From Panorpa germanica (lineage: Eukaryota > Arthropoda > Insecta > Mecoptera > Panorpidae), in assembly GCA_963678705.1 (NCBI GenBank), contig OY783214.1, forward strand, positions 1,488,001 through 1,552,000: a stretch of 64,000 bases of DNA, read 5' to 3'. Position 1 is the first letter of the stretch. Each line of letters opens with the position of its first letter. A model generated the notes under the pieces. It was not told where the DNA came from, made no database searches, and worked only from the letters and a program-made list of their open reading frames with translations. Positions 11,201 through 23,200 of the stretch are shown here, piece after piece. The position numbers and the translations under genes were made by a program.

Positions 11201-14200
11201 ATAAAAACTGTTAAAGCGGAACATAATGTTATGAAAGTTGAAATGATAAAATCAATTTGTGTTAATAACGGGAGTAATGTAAATGCTTTAATAGACACTG
11301 GCAGTGATTTGTCAGCAGTGCGGGAAGATTATTTTAAAACATTAAAGAATGTTAAATTATATGACTCTGAAATAACAATACGTGGTTTATCAAACTCAAG
11401 AGTAAATTCTATAGGTAGAATTGAATTGGACATTGAAATTGATTCAGAACCTTACGTGGGTTATTTTGAGGTGTTGCCATCTCATGCAATGCATATGAAC
11501 ATGGTGATAGGATTGGACATTATAGCTAAAGCTAAAGTAGTTATTGATAAAACCGGGGTTACATTTCATAAACTTTATAGCGATAAAGATGTAGATGAAA
11601 GTGAGGTTAAACAATTAATGACAATGAAAATAGACTATGGTGATAAAGAAAGTGAATTAGATTTATCTCATATAAACGATAAAAATGTTGTTAATAAAAT
11701 ACACGAGTTGGTGAACAACTACAAACCAAAAGAGTATTATAACTCTGAAATTCAAATGACAATTACGTTGAAAAATGATACTCCTATATTTTCTAGATCG
11801 CTTAAACTACCACCTGCAGATCGACTAGTTGTTGAGGAGCAGCGGGGTGAAGGGTCAGAAAAGGATGTCATACAGGCAGCCCAGGAAATGATCGACCTAG
11901 GTTGTGCCGTGAAACAAGGCAATGTTCGTCCCTCTAAGGATAAGGTAAACGCAGCTAAGCATTTTCCGAAGCCGAAGAAGACGCAACACGCAAAGAATTA
12001 TACCAGGGAGTGTATAATAGAAAATGAATTGAAGATTGGAGTTAAAATGAAAACCAATCAAGACACTGTTCGTTCCTCGAAGGATAAGGATGAAGCCATT
12101 AAGCATTTTCCGAAGCCGAAGGAGAGGGTACAAGCAGCAGAAATACAAAATGAGTTTGTAGAAAAACGCAAGAAGCTGAGAGAAGAGGATAAAGGAATTA
12201 TTCTAGAAATTCAGCAAGAAAACAGGACTAGCTACAGTAGAAGGTGTAAGACAACAAGCAAAAAGTATAAACATATTCTCGTTAAAGTAAATGCTTTTAC
12301 AAAGTTTGTTTGGTTGTTACCTACTAAAGCAACAGGAGCTAAAGCTAAAACCAAAGGCCCATACAAAATAACGAGAATTAAAGGAAATGATCGTTATGAC
12401 GTGGAGGAAGCAGGAGAGTATAAAGGGCCAGACAGGACTTCTACATCTGCAGACAAGATGACATCAAGGGGCAAGAATGATGTAGCAACTGAGGACAGTT
12501 ACTAGTCAGGAATGGGCCGAGATGTGGGGTTATTTTTTAAGATAGATTAATTTTAAGTTAAGTTATATTTAGTTTTAAGAAATAGCAATAAGAAAACTGT
12601 AACATAGGTTAAGATCTTAGATAAGAACGGGGGTTATATTTAAATGTGTAAATAAACCAGAGACAGACACTAAAAACCGTTCAATGGTTAATGCTTAGCC
12701 GTTCACTTTTGATGTCGAGCGTACGTCTCAGAGAACGTGGCATATGCAACTGTTCGCTAACTTTTGAACGTGGTGCGACATGTTTTGGGCGAGGCAGAAT
12801 ATAAAGATTGTTTTATGTGTACAGAGAGTTTTATAAAGCAAATGGCGATAGAAATATGTAAAGATTATGTATGGTCGTTATTGAGTGTTTTATAATTAAG
12901 TTAACTTTATTACGGTGTAATAATTGTTATTTTGATCATTGTTTTTGTTAGAGTTAGGCGGCAATATTAATGTTTTAGTACTAAGGTGTATTTTCATTAA
13001 AATTATTGTGCTGATAACTATAGACAATTACAACTGCGTATTATGTATTGAGACGTAAAACATTGTGAAAAGACATTTTAATCTAGTGTATTTTGTTGTG
13101 AATATAATTAAGATTGATTAACTTTATTTAGATATAAGTTTATGACTTTGATAAGTGATTAAACAAACTATTAATAACCAAATTAAGTGTTTACTCATTT
13201 TAAAAGAAACTATATTGTTGTATTGTACATCAACCTTAGGCTGATGTTAATTGTAACTTATAATTGTGGGAAAATACCTACATATATATATATATACAGG
13301 GTGTCTCAAAATTCAACGATAAGCCGGCACCAGAAGGTGGTCCTGCTCATGACTACACAAGAAAAAAAAAAAAAAATTTTTATCTCATTTTGTTTAGGAA
13401 TTAGAAAAAAAATAATTTTTTTTCGAAAATTGAAACACCTTAAGATGTTTTTAACTACCATGACCACAATTTTTCAAATATTTCTGAATTTTTTTTTGTA
13501 TCGGCAACCTAAATAGCACTGCTATCCATCACAACCATTAAAACTCCCAGAATGCTAGTAGTTTCCTTCCTACACGCACTTGCAAGTTTGTAAGCTTTGG
13601 TGTCAGAAGCTGTAGAAAATAGCTGCACCTCGTCAAATTTGTAAATTTGATATTAGTACTTGTTTTTAATATGATATTCAAATATTACACAATCCAAAAT
13701 TTAAGCTTTCTCCAATGTTTCTTACTGGTCTCCTAATTTTCTCAGCGTCCCTTTTATAAAATTTGGAATATATATGCAAAATACACATGCAAAATTTCAC
13801 CTTTCTCTCTTTTACGAATAAAAGGTTATACAGCAAAAAACAGCCTAACTTTTTTTTAGTTTTTCCAAAATTGCCGGTTTCCTGGAAATTCAGAGAAAAA
13901 TCCAGGGACGCCAAAAACCTTAGAATTTTTTTCTCTACGAAATAGGAAATTTTTAGAAACTTTAAGCAACTAAACAAATAAGAATATAAACATATAAAAA
14001 TGTAAGAATACTAGAGTTTACCCCGTCGCAAGCGACGACTGTCTTTTGTATTTGAATTGAATTACATTTCAAATTCTAATTCCATCTTTAAATTAAAATA
14101 TTTAATTTAACTCGTTCTATATTAATTTTATTTATAAAAACAAATAAATTTTCAATATAAACTGACTAAAAAAATATATATATTTTAACAAAATAAAAAC

Positions 14201-17200
14201 TATTTTCAATATATTCGTCATTTGACCAACTTTTTTTCAAAATTTGGTACCAAAGTTAGCTGATATACAAAATTTTAACTTTCCTAAACAATTTTTACCC
14301 CCGGCAAAATCCGTCCCCGTGCTCCCAAATAAAATTTTTTAATTTGAAATTATTTTTTTTAATATGATGTTTAACTATTATATAATCTAAAATTTTAGTT
14401 TTCTTTAAAGTTTCTTACCGGGCCCCTTAATATTCTCTGCGCCCCTTTATTATAATTTCGAATTTATAAATTTTGAAATATGTTCATAATTAAGAACATA
14501 ATACATGCAGAATTTCATTTGTCTAAACGAATACAAAGTTATATGGCAAAAAGGGTTCATTGTTTTTTCCAGCTTTTTCAATATAACGGTTTTCTAAGAA
14601 ATTGAATGAAAAATCCAAGGACGCCAAAAATTTTACAATTCTTTTATCTACGAAATAGGCAATTTTTAAAAACATTGATGAAGCCGTTTTCCAGCTACCA
14701 TACAAAATTCTCTACCAAACATATAAGAATATAAGATCATAACAGTTTACATCGAGTCTTCTTGGTGAGCGCACGTATTTACAATAAACAAAACAATAAA
14801 ATAAATAGTGATCTTTTTTTTTGCAAATTATAATATTTTTTTTTTCGTGATTTTTTTTTTTTTAAATTATAATTTATATTATTATTAAGTGTTATTAATT
14901 AGAAGTGAAGTAACTTCTATTTAATTATCACTGGTTAATTAACAATATGGATATGGAGGTTGAACCTCCCGATAAAAATCCGATCAATAAAAACAACTCT
15001 GTGACTAACAAAACAATTCCTACAGATAAAACATCCAGTGATATAACAGAAAACTTAAATAACAATAGTGACAATGTTAAAAAAATATTTAATAATTTAT
15101 ACAACACAGAAACAAAATATGACTCGTATAAAGTAATGATAGTTAAAAATAATAGTGATGGAAATACATTTTTTAGTTCTCTTAAATTAGCAGAAATAAT
15201 ATGTAAAATTAGCAATAAATCTAATATAATAGAAATTAAAAAAGTGGGAAGAAATAGAGTAATCGTTCAATGTGATAATGCAGTACTAGCTAACGAAATT
15301 ACCAAATCAACATTGCTGAAAAACAATGGGTATGAAGCGTTTATCCCATTTTACTGGTGCACAAAAGTTGCTATTATAAAAGGTGTTGATATTGAATATT
15401 CGGAAGATACAATTTTAAATAATATAGAGTGTCCACCTTTTAAAGTAACGAGAGTGCAAAGGTTAAATCGAAAACTAAGAGTTGACGGAGCTATTAAATA
15501 TGAACCCAGTACAACAGTGAAATTATTCTTTGAAGGACTTGCTATTCCTGCTTATGTTTACATGTGGAGAGTGAGACGAGCATGTGAAACATTTGTACAA
15601 CAGACGATACAATGTTATAATTGTTTTAAATTTGGACATGCAGCCACAAAATGTAGAGCAAAAGTAGCAAAATGTAAATTCTGCGGAAGTGAAGATCATT
15701 TACGTACTGCATGCACATCTCCTAATCCGACATGCATAAATTGTAAACTTAACCACGAGGCTACAGACAATGAATGTCCTGAAAAAAAAAGACAAATCAA
15801 GATAAAAGATCTCATGGCCCAACACAATCTCAGTTTTTATGAAGCAAAATTAGAATTAACAGAAAAAAATACAGACTATTTATACTCAGTAAGAACTCAA
15901 AACTCTTTTGAAGCTCTAAACTACAATGAGACTTTTCCCAATATCACTAATAAATACAATAGTATCAACATAATTCCAACATACAAACCAAACCCTTTAA
16001 CCAGAAGAACTAATACCAGAGTGAATAAATCAAATACAGGTAACTCGTTACAAAGATCTTACAGTCAACCACAACCTACGACATCCACTAAAGAACCAAT
16101 TCCAAAAAGAAGAAGAGAAGAAAAGAAACCTAACAATGAAGAAAGCGACACATACCTTAAGATAACTAATCAAGGAAAAAACAGAAAGCAAATCAACCAA
16201 GAGACACCTGATATTACAATGGAAAACAATGATAATGATACCTGCTATACATCAATATATAATAAAAATAATGATGACAAAATTAAAAATACAAACAAAG
16301 ACCCAAATATTACATCCCAATCCCTTAGAAGCTACAAGAAACAAATATCTAGTGTACAATGGTCAAACTCGTAAGAAAACATCGATATATAAATTAAGTT
16401 TATTTTTTAAAAATCTATTCACATCACTAAACCTAATCGTTTAATAAATTTACTAAAATATTAAATCAACAATAATTATATAAACGGAGAGAAAATAAAA
16501 TAAAATAAAATATATAAATAAATCTAACAACAAGACCAAGGACAGATATAAAAATTAATCATTAATTAAAACAGTTAAAATGATAAATTTTATTCAATGG
16601 AATTGCAGAGGAGTCAGATATATTAAAGAGGAACTACAACATATGTTACAGAAGCATAACATACATATATGCATACTATCAGAAACGTTTTTAACAAAAA
16701 ATATCAATTTCAACATCAAAGGTTATTTTATTGAAAGAGAAGATAGGATACAGAATACAAACTATAATCCCCACGGGGGTGTTGCTATCTTGATTCATAA
16801 ATCTATAAAATATAAAAGAGTAATGCTAAATAACCCATTTAATTCGGTCGAAATAGTTGGAATAATTTTAACACATAACGAAACTGATGTAATATGTATT
16901 TTATCAATCTATGCTAAACCGAATCATAAACTATCTAATTCTAATTGGTCACAGATAAAACAACAAATAGATGTTCCTGTTATACTTGCTGGAGATTTTA
17001 ACGCGACTAATCTTGTTTGGGATATAAATTGTCCAGGTAGTCAGTATGAAGGTAACGAATTGTTAGATTTCATAGAAAACGAAAATCTAAATATTATCAA
17101 CGATGATAAACCAACTAGAGTAAGCAATCTCAGTACAAGGGACAGTATATTGGATCTCACATTGGTATCAATGACTTTAACACAACAAATTACTTCGTGG

Positions 17201-20200
17201 CAAGTTCTTGCAGATAGCTTAGGTAGTGATCACTACCCAATTTTTTTCTGTTTGAATGACTATAATAAAGACCGTTACCGTACATCTGAATATTTAACGA
17301 GGAGAAATTTCCGAAAAGCAGATTGGGAGAAATATAGCCTTGAAATAGAAAGCAGAATTTCAAACCTTAGCACAAATGGAATCACAAGTAATCCCCAAGA
17401 TGTTGAAAACAAATACAACCAATTTAGAGATGTTATTAATAATTCGGCAGACATACATATCCCATCTACCAGATTGTATAATATAACTCCTAATAAAATA
17501 AAACCGTCTTGGTGGGACACTGAGTGCAATAAAATGATAGCTCAAAGAAAATTAGCACTAACTATTTTTAATAAAAACATGACAATGGCGAATTATTTAA
17601 ATTATAAAAAACATCAAGCTAAAACCAGACGATATTTTAGAGCCAGAAAAAAAATAGAATGGCAAAATTTCTGCGAGAATTTAAACCCAAACACAACAAC
17701 CAACATTGTCTGGAATAATATAAGAAAAATTAACAATAAAAGCTATAGTACTAAAAGGATAAGTGATAATGAAAATTTAATAGAAGAATTCATTAAAAAA
17801 AAATTTCCACAGAACAACAATTTAAATATTACTACCACCACCATCGTAAAAGATAATTTTCTAGATAATAACATAAATAAAAATGAAGTAAAATTCGCGT
17901 TAAATCATAATAAAAACAGTAGCACAGGATTTGATAGAATAAATTACAAAATGATACAAAACTTACCTGACAATGCAATAAATCATCTTACACAAATATA
18001 CAATCTGTCATTAAACACTGCTGATATACCATTAGACTGGAAAAAACATATCGTTGTTCCTATATTAAAAACAGGAAAAGATCCAAACAAAGAAGAATCA
18101 TTCAGACCAATTACTTTACTATCATGTATGGGCAAAACTATGGAATCCATCATCAAAAACAGACTGGAGTGGTATCTCGAACATCATAAAAGATTACCTG
18201 AGTTACAATTTGCGTTTAGAAAAACAAGAAGTACACAGCATAACTTAAACATATTGAATATCGATATTCAAAGAACATACAGTAAAAATCATTATATGAT
18301 AGCTGCTTTCATTGACATTGAAGCTGCTTATGACAATGTTAATCTAAAAATATTAAAAGAAAAAGTAGAAAACATAGGTATATCTTCCAAAATATCCAAC
18401 TGGATTATAAACTACTTCCAAAATAGAGAAATAACAGTTAGATACAATAATAAGTTAACTGGTCCTATACTATGTAATCACGGAATTCCACAAGGCTCAA
18501 TATTATCTCCATTATTATTCAACATATACACAGAAAAGTTAACAACATTATCAGATAACAACACAACAGTACTGATGTATGCAGATGACATGGTTATTTA
18601 TAGTATGGGTCATACACAAGATATAGCTCAAAACAGATTACAATCGAAATTAAGAAAACTAGATATTTTATTAAAGGAAATCAAATTAAATATATCGTCA
18701 GAAAAAAGTAAAATAGTTATATTTACAAGGCATAGAATAAACTGCAGTCCAAAAATAACCTTCAGAAATAAAAATATAACTGTTACTTCAAATACCAAAT
18801 TTCTGGGTATATTCTTTGATACGAAAAGCACTTGGGCGAAAGAAATTGCACATATTATTAACAAATGTCAAAAAGGCTTAAATTTGATGCGATGTATAGC
18901 AGGATACAAATGGGGCGCACACCCAACAACCTTAATAAAAATATATAAAGCTATTGTTAGACCGCATATTGACTATTCTAGTACTATGATCTGCACCGCA
19001 AATAACTCAAGATTAAAAAAAATTGAAATTATACAAAACAAATGTTTAAGAATAATATTAGGTGCAATGGTTTCAACACCAATCCAAATCCTCAACTATC
19101 AAACTAATATTCCTCCGGTAAATATCAGAATACAACAAATATCAGACAGTTTCTTTTGTAAAAACAGACATAACTCATGTGGCCCCTTAAATACAAGATT
19201 ATCTAAACTATATGTTCTTTATAATAAACCATATTGGACAACTCATAAAAAACCGGCACTTTTAACTAGTTTTGATAGATATAATAACTTGAACTTAGAG
19301 GTACACAACATTATACCTTTTTTCAAATTTCCATTAGAAATAAGCATGACAACAATACATACAGAAATAAATTTGTTCAAGAAGAATGACAGTAAGGAAA
19401 TAACTTATCAAAAATATATGGAATATATAACAAAAGATGATATAAACTGGAGTATATGGTTTACCGATGGTTCATTCGAAAAAAACACTAGGACTGGAGG
19501 AATTGGCATTTTCAATTATAATACAGATCAACAGTACAAATACAAACTTAACAACATCACAAATTCTTATAATACAGAAATAACAGCAATTATGAAATTA
19601 CTAGAAATAATACAAAAAACTGACAATAAAAATATATTAATCTTCACAGATTCTCGTAGTGTTTGTGTATCTTTAAATAACAATAAATTCAAAAACAATA
19701 ATAATAACAAAATATGTTCAATTAAAGAATATCTTTTAAAAATGGAAAAAAATGATATCAATGTTAAACTTATTTGGATTCCTGGACATGTAGGCATAAA
19801 AGGAAACGAAATGGCTGACAAACTGGCCAAAGAAGCTTGTGTAGATGGGGAAATAATCGAAATAAATTGGTCAATAAATGATTCCAAAAAAATAATTAAA
19901 GAAAATTGTATGGCAGAATGGCAGAATATATATAATGAGAAAAGTCAAAGTACTGGAAAATTTTTTTTTGCAGCGAATCAAAAAATTCCAACAACCACAT
20001 GGTTTAATAAAAATCATTCACGGAGATATATTTCAACAAATTGTCGAATGAAATCTGGGCATTCTAGATGTCCAGCTCATCTATACAAAATAAATATAAA
20101 AGACACACCAAATTGTAGATGTGGAGAAGAAGGGTCTTTGGACCATATAATTCTAGGGTGTCATCTTTTAACATCAAAAATTGATAGACTTTTAAATGAT

Positions 20201-23200
20201 TTATGTAATGTAACACAGTTCCCAGTCAATATGTCCTGTTTAATGACAAGTGAAGCAACGGCGGAAATATTAACAAACTTTGTGATAGAAAATAATATAG
20301 AAGTGTAATTTAAGTTAAAATATTTTATTTAGTATGTATTTAATTTTAAGTTTAATTTTTTAAAAAAGAATCAATTTGTTTTGTATTTATTAGAACAATT
20401 ATAATTTATATGTAAATTTTTATATAATTTTACAAATAAAAGCAATGGCAAGAAGGCTGAATAAGCCAAAGCCTAAATAAATAAAAAAAAAAAAAAAAAA
20501 AAATAAGATCATAAGAAACAAATATAAGATCATAAGAAAAAGAATATAAGATCATAAGAATAAAAATATAAGATCATAAATACGCACCTGGAACATTATA
20601 ATATAGGATAAACAAACAGTTGGAACATTATAATATAGGATAGTAAATATGCTTACTGAGGTCTGGTACATCAACCGGGCCAGTACTCGAGAGGTAAAGT
20701 CATCCTTTAGGGAATTAATTGCGCTGGAATAAAGAAAAAAGAGCTTTAGAAAATTTTAGGAACAGTTATTGTTAAGGAGAATTAACCTCATACAAATTTG
20801 AACTAAACCTAATAATATATTCCAATGGAGGGTTATAACATATTAATACGTGTATATTATTAATGGTATATATTACTTTAAAAAACAATATTAATGCATA
20901 CTTTTCCCTTTCTCGCAGCAGCGCTGTTTTGAGTTTGATTATAGTCTCATTTCCAAAACCAAAACGTTGTCTGAGTGAATTGTAGGACGCTAAGCACTGA
21001 AGCTGTCCCTTGTACAAAATTGCCGTCTTAGTACAGATGCTTGAAATGTTATCGACATTCTTGCTGAAAAGTTATCAAAGTCATTTATTACAATCCATTT
21101 CCACATAGAATACACGCTTTCAAGGATAAGCATCAACTGATCTGTATTCCGATCAGATCTTCCCCGCTTTACTTTCCTTAATAAATCCAATGCGATTGAT
21201 GATAGCCAACAATGCAACTAAGTGCCATTTTTAAAAACGTAACACACATACACAATACATAACGGTAAGTGCCACAGATTCATACAACACTCAGCATTGG
21301 TTTTATCATATCCAACGTTGTCGACGGGAGAAAAGACATACGCACGATCGTTACGGCTCTACTGTGGTAAGAGCTGTGATCCTATATCGAAATAACGTCA
21401 TTGATATGTATGGGAATAGTTGCCCTTCGAATTCGAATTGTATTTTTATGACCACAGATACATAAATTCGTAGAGCGCGTGTGTTCGCCTTGTCCCTCCA
21501 CCTTCATTCGATAAATGCAAAATGTTTGATGTCAATCGGGAGACCTGTTCATTACCTTAAAAGCACAATCATACATCGGTATAAGTAGTACCGGTTAAGA
21601 TTTTTTTTTGCATATTTTAACAGTTTTTTTTACGTAAAACTGACAGCCATGCAAATGACTTTAAAATTGTTAAATTTAATATTTATAAGTGTCTTAGGCT
21701 AATATTTTAAATGAATACTCTTAAGTTATAATTTGAAAGCCAAAAGAAAACAAAGCATAATCCATTATTATAACATAAATAACATATAAGGGGAATAAAA
21801 GTTTGTATTTGACATAGAAAATGTAGATTGTCTCCCAAACATAACCCAATACAATAATGAAATTAAACACATAGCTTAATGACATCATAGCTAATAGAAT
21901 AAAACAAAATTTAAAATAATGCAAAACATTTTTTTTTATTTCTCTATTTACTTCTAATTTATTTTACTATTCTTTTACAAGTTTCCTATGGGGAAAATTT
22001 ATTTGAAAAGGGCTGTTTAGAAATTGCAATATAATAATTTCTTCTTCTACTATCGTTTCTAAGGGGTACGGTTTAAACATTTACTGCAGATGATTAGCAA
22101 ACATCGCAGCTTTTTGTTCGTCATTCCTTGCCCATTTATTTTTATCATCTTTAATTGGTATATTTGTGGCTCTTTAAGCCTCCTCGTAGCTTTCCATGGC
22201 GAGTACACTGTAGGTTTAGATGGTGTTAAATTTTCAAGGTATTCTTGAATACCTTGATTATTGTGTTTTACTGTCAATTGCTTCAAGTCTTTTATTGCTC
22301 TATTTTGTTTACTTTTATTACTAGGTAATTTACATAGTTGCCATTGTTAACGTGAATGTCTTTTCTCCATTATTTTCCCCTTAATGAGAAGGGGTACATC
22401 ATTCTCCTTCCCTTGGATAGCTTTATGCGTGCAAATAGCAAACCATGCTGCTTCATGGATGCTTCTGATAAGGCGTTCTACTGCTATTTCAATTTCCAGT
22501 TTAGTTTTTAGTGTTATATTTAACGAAATTGACTCATCTAGGTTTGACCTCAAAAGAAACTAGTTATTTTGATTATTGTGCAAGGATGGCCCAGTGTCTC
22601 TACTGCGTATTTCCTTGTATACAGTAATAATTACCAAATCCAAGCAGGATTCCGCTGTACACTCTTTCAAGTGATACCAAAGTCGATCACATCCGGAATT
22701 TTTTTCTGGTCAGAAGGCCAGTAAGTTGGTCCGTAAGTTGAATGTGATCTTAGATTTTTAGTACTCATTGCTTTCACTAGTTCTTTACCCTTGAGATTAC
22801 TTTTTCTCTAGCCCCATGTTGGGTGCTTGTCGTTATAGTCACCCACTGTCACAAATTTGTTACCCAGTGTTTTTAAAAGGTCACTTACTGTTTCTTCTTG
22901 TAGTTGTGTTTTGATTGACAATAAATTGCTGAAATTGTTACTGGGCTAACTTTATTTCATATTTCAATAGAAATATTGGTGGCCTGTAAATAATCCATTG
23001 CAAACTTCTCCCTTTCATGATTTGCAATACTATCTTTTATTATCATTGCAGTTCCACCATGTGCTCACCATCTGGATGTCTAGTGTGATATATTTTAAAT
23101 TTTGGAAAATTAATGTAATGCCGTTCAGTGAAAAGTGGGTCTGATACCATAATGATATCTATGGCTTGGTTAATTAAAAAAGTTTTTATTTCCCGAGACT

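Larger units (their letters stand above)
9047..13282 (+). mobile_element. Non-autonomous Gypsy retrotransposon with two 760-bp LTRs
   Basis: The element is 4.2 kb with LTRs TGTGGGG...CCTACA at 9047-9806 and 12523-13282. The LTRs have equal length, and by eye I see only three or so differences (near 9139, 9484, 9521), so the insertion is recent. The flanks on both sides read TATA, consistent with a 4-bp duplication of the TATA target favoured by some Gypsy groups, although the local TA repeat prevents proof. A proline-tRNA-like primer site follows the 5' LTR. The single 716-codon ORF has Gag and protease but lacks nearly all of RT, RNase H and integrase. It must borrow these from a complete relative. 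Confidence 0.93.
14743..20502 (+). mobile_element. Full-length I-superfamily LINE with both ORFs intact
   Basis: The element is 5.76 kb with an exact 12-bp target-site duplication and an A-rich 3' end (CCTAAATAAATAAA then poly(A)). Its 5' end (AGTTTACATCGAGTCTTC) is the same as in the second copy beginning at 63272. ORF1 (475 aa) and ORF2 (1242 aa) are both uninterrupted. The order endonuclease, RT, RNase H is that of the I superfamily. It sits in the Helitron-like element at 14011-20640, so it inserted later. This is the best candidate for an active transposon in the window. Confidence 0.93.
14011..20640 (-). mobile_element. Helitron-like non-autonomous element (copy 2), split by an I-type LINE
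   Basis: Read on the minus strand, the element starts TCCTATATTATAATGTTCCA at 20640, preceded by A. It ends CTAG at 14014-14011, followed by T. A perfect 5-bp-stem hairpin (GTCGC TT GCGAC, 14036-14025) lies ten bases before the CTAG. TC start, CTAG end, subterminal hairpin and A/T insertion site are the diagnostic Helitron features. Without the nested LINE and one copy of its target duplication the element is about 0.86 kb. It has no coding content and so depends on a Rep-helicase from elsewhere. Confidence 0.75.

Noticed and set aside
13678-13977. Minus-strand open frame of 99 codons, repeated in similar form at 14523-14705 and 37154-37369
   Set aside because: The similarity is at the DNA level because all are copies of one non-coding Helitron-like family; the frames have different breaks and no domain.
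20515-20640. Repeats of ATAAGATCATAAG and GGAACATTATAATATAGGAT, at first read as a satellite array
   Set aside because: Only a few units are present, and they belong to the 5' end of the Helitron-like element, split from the rest by the LINE insertion.
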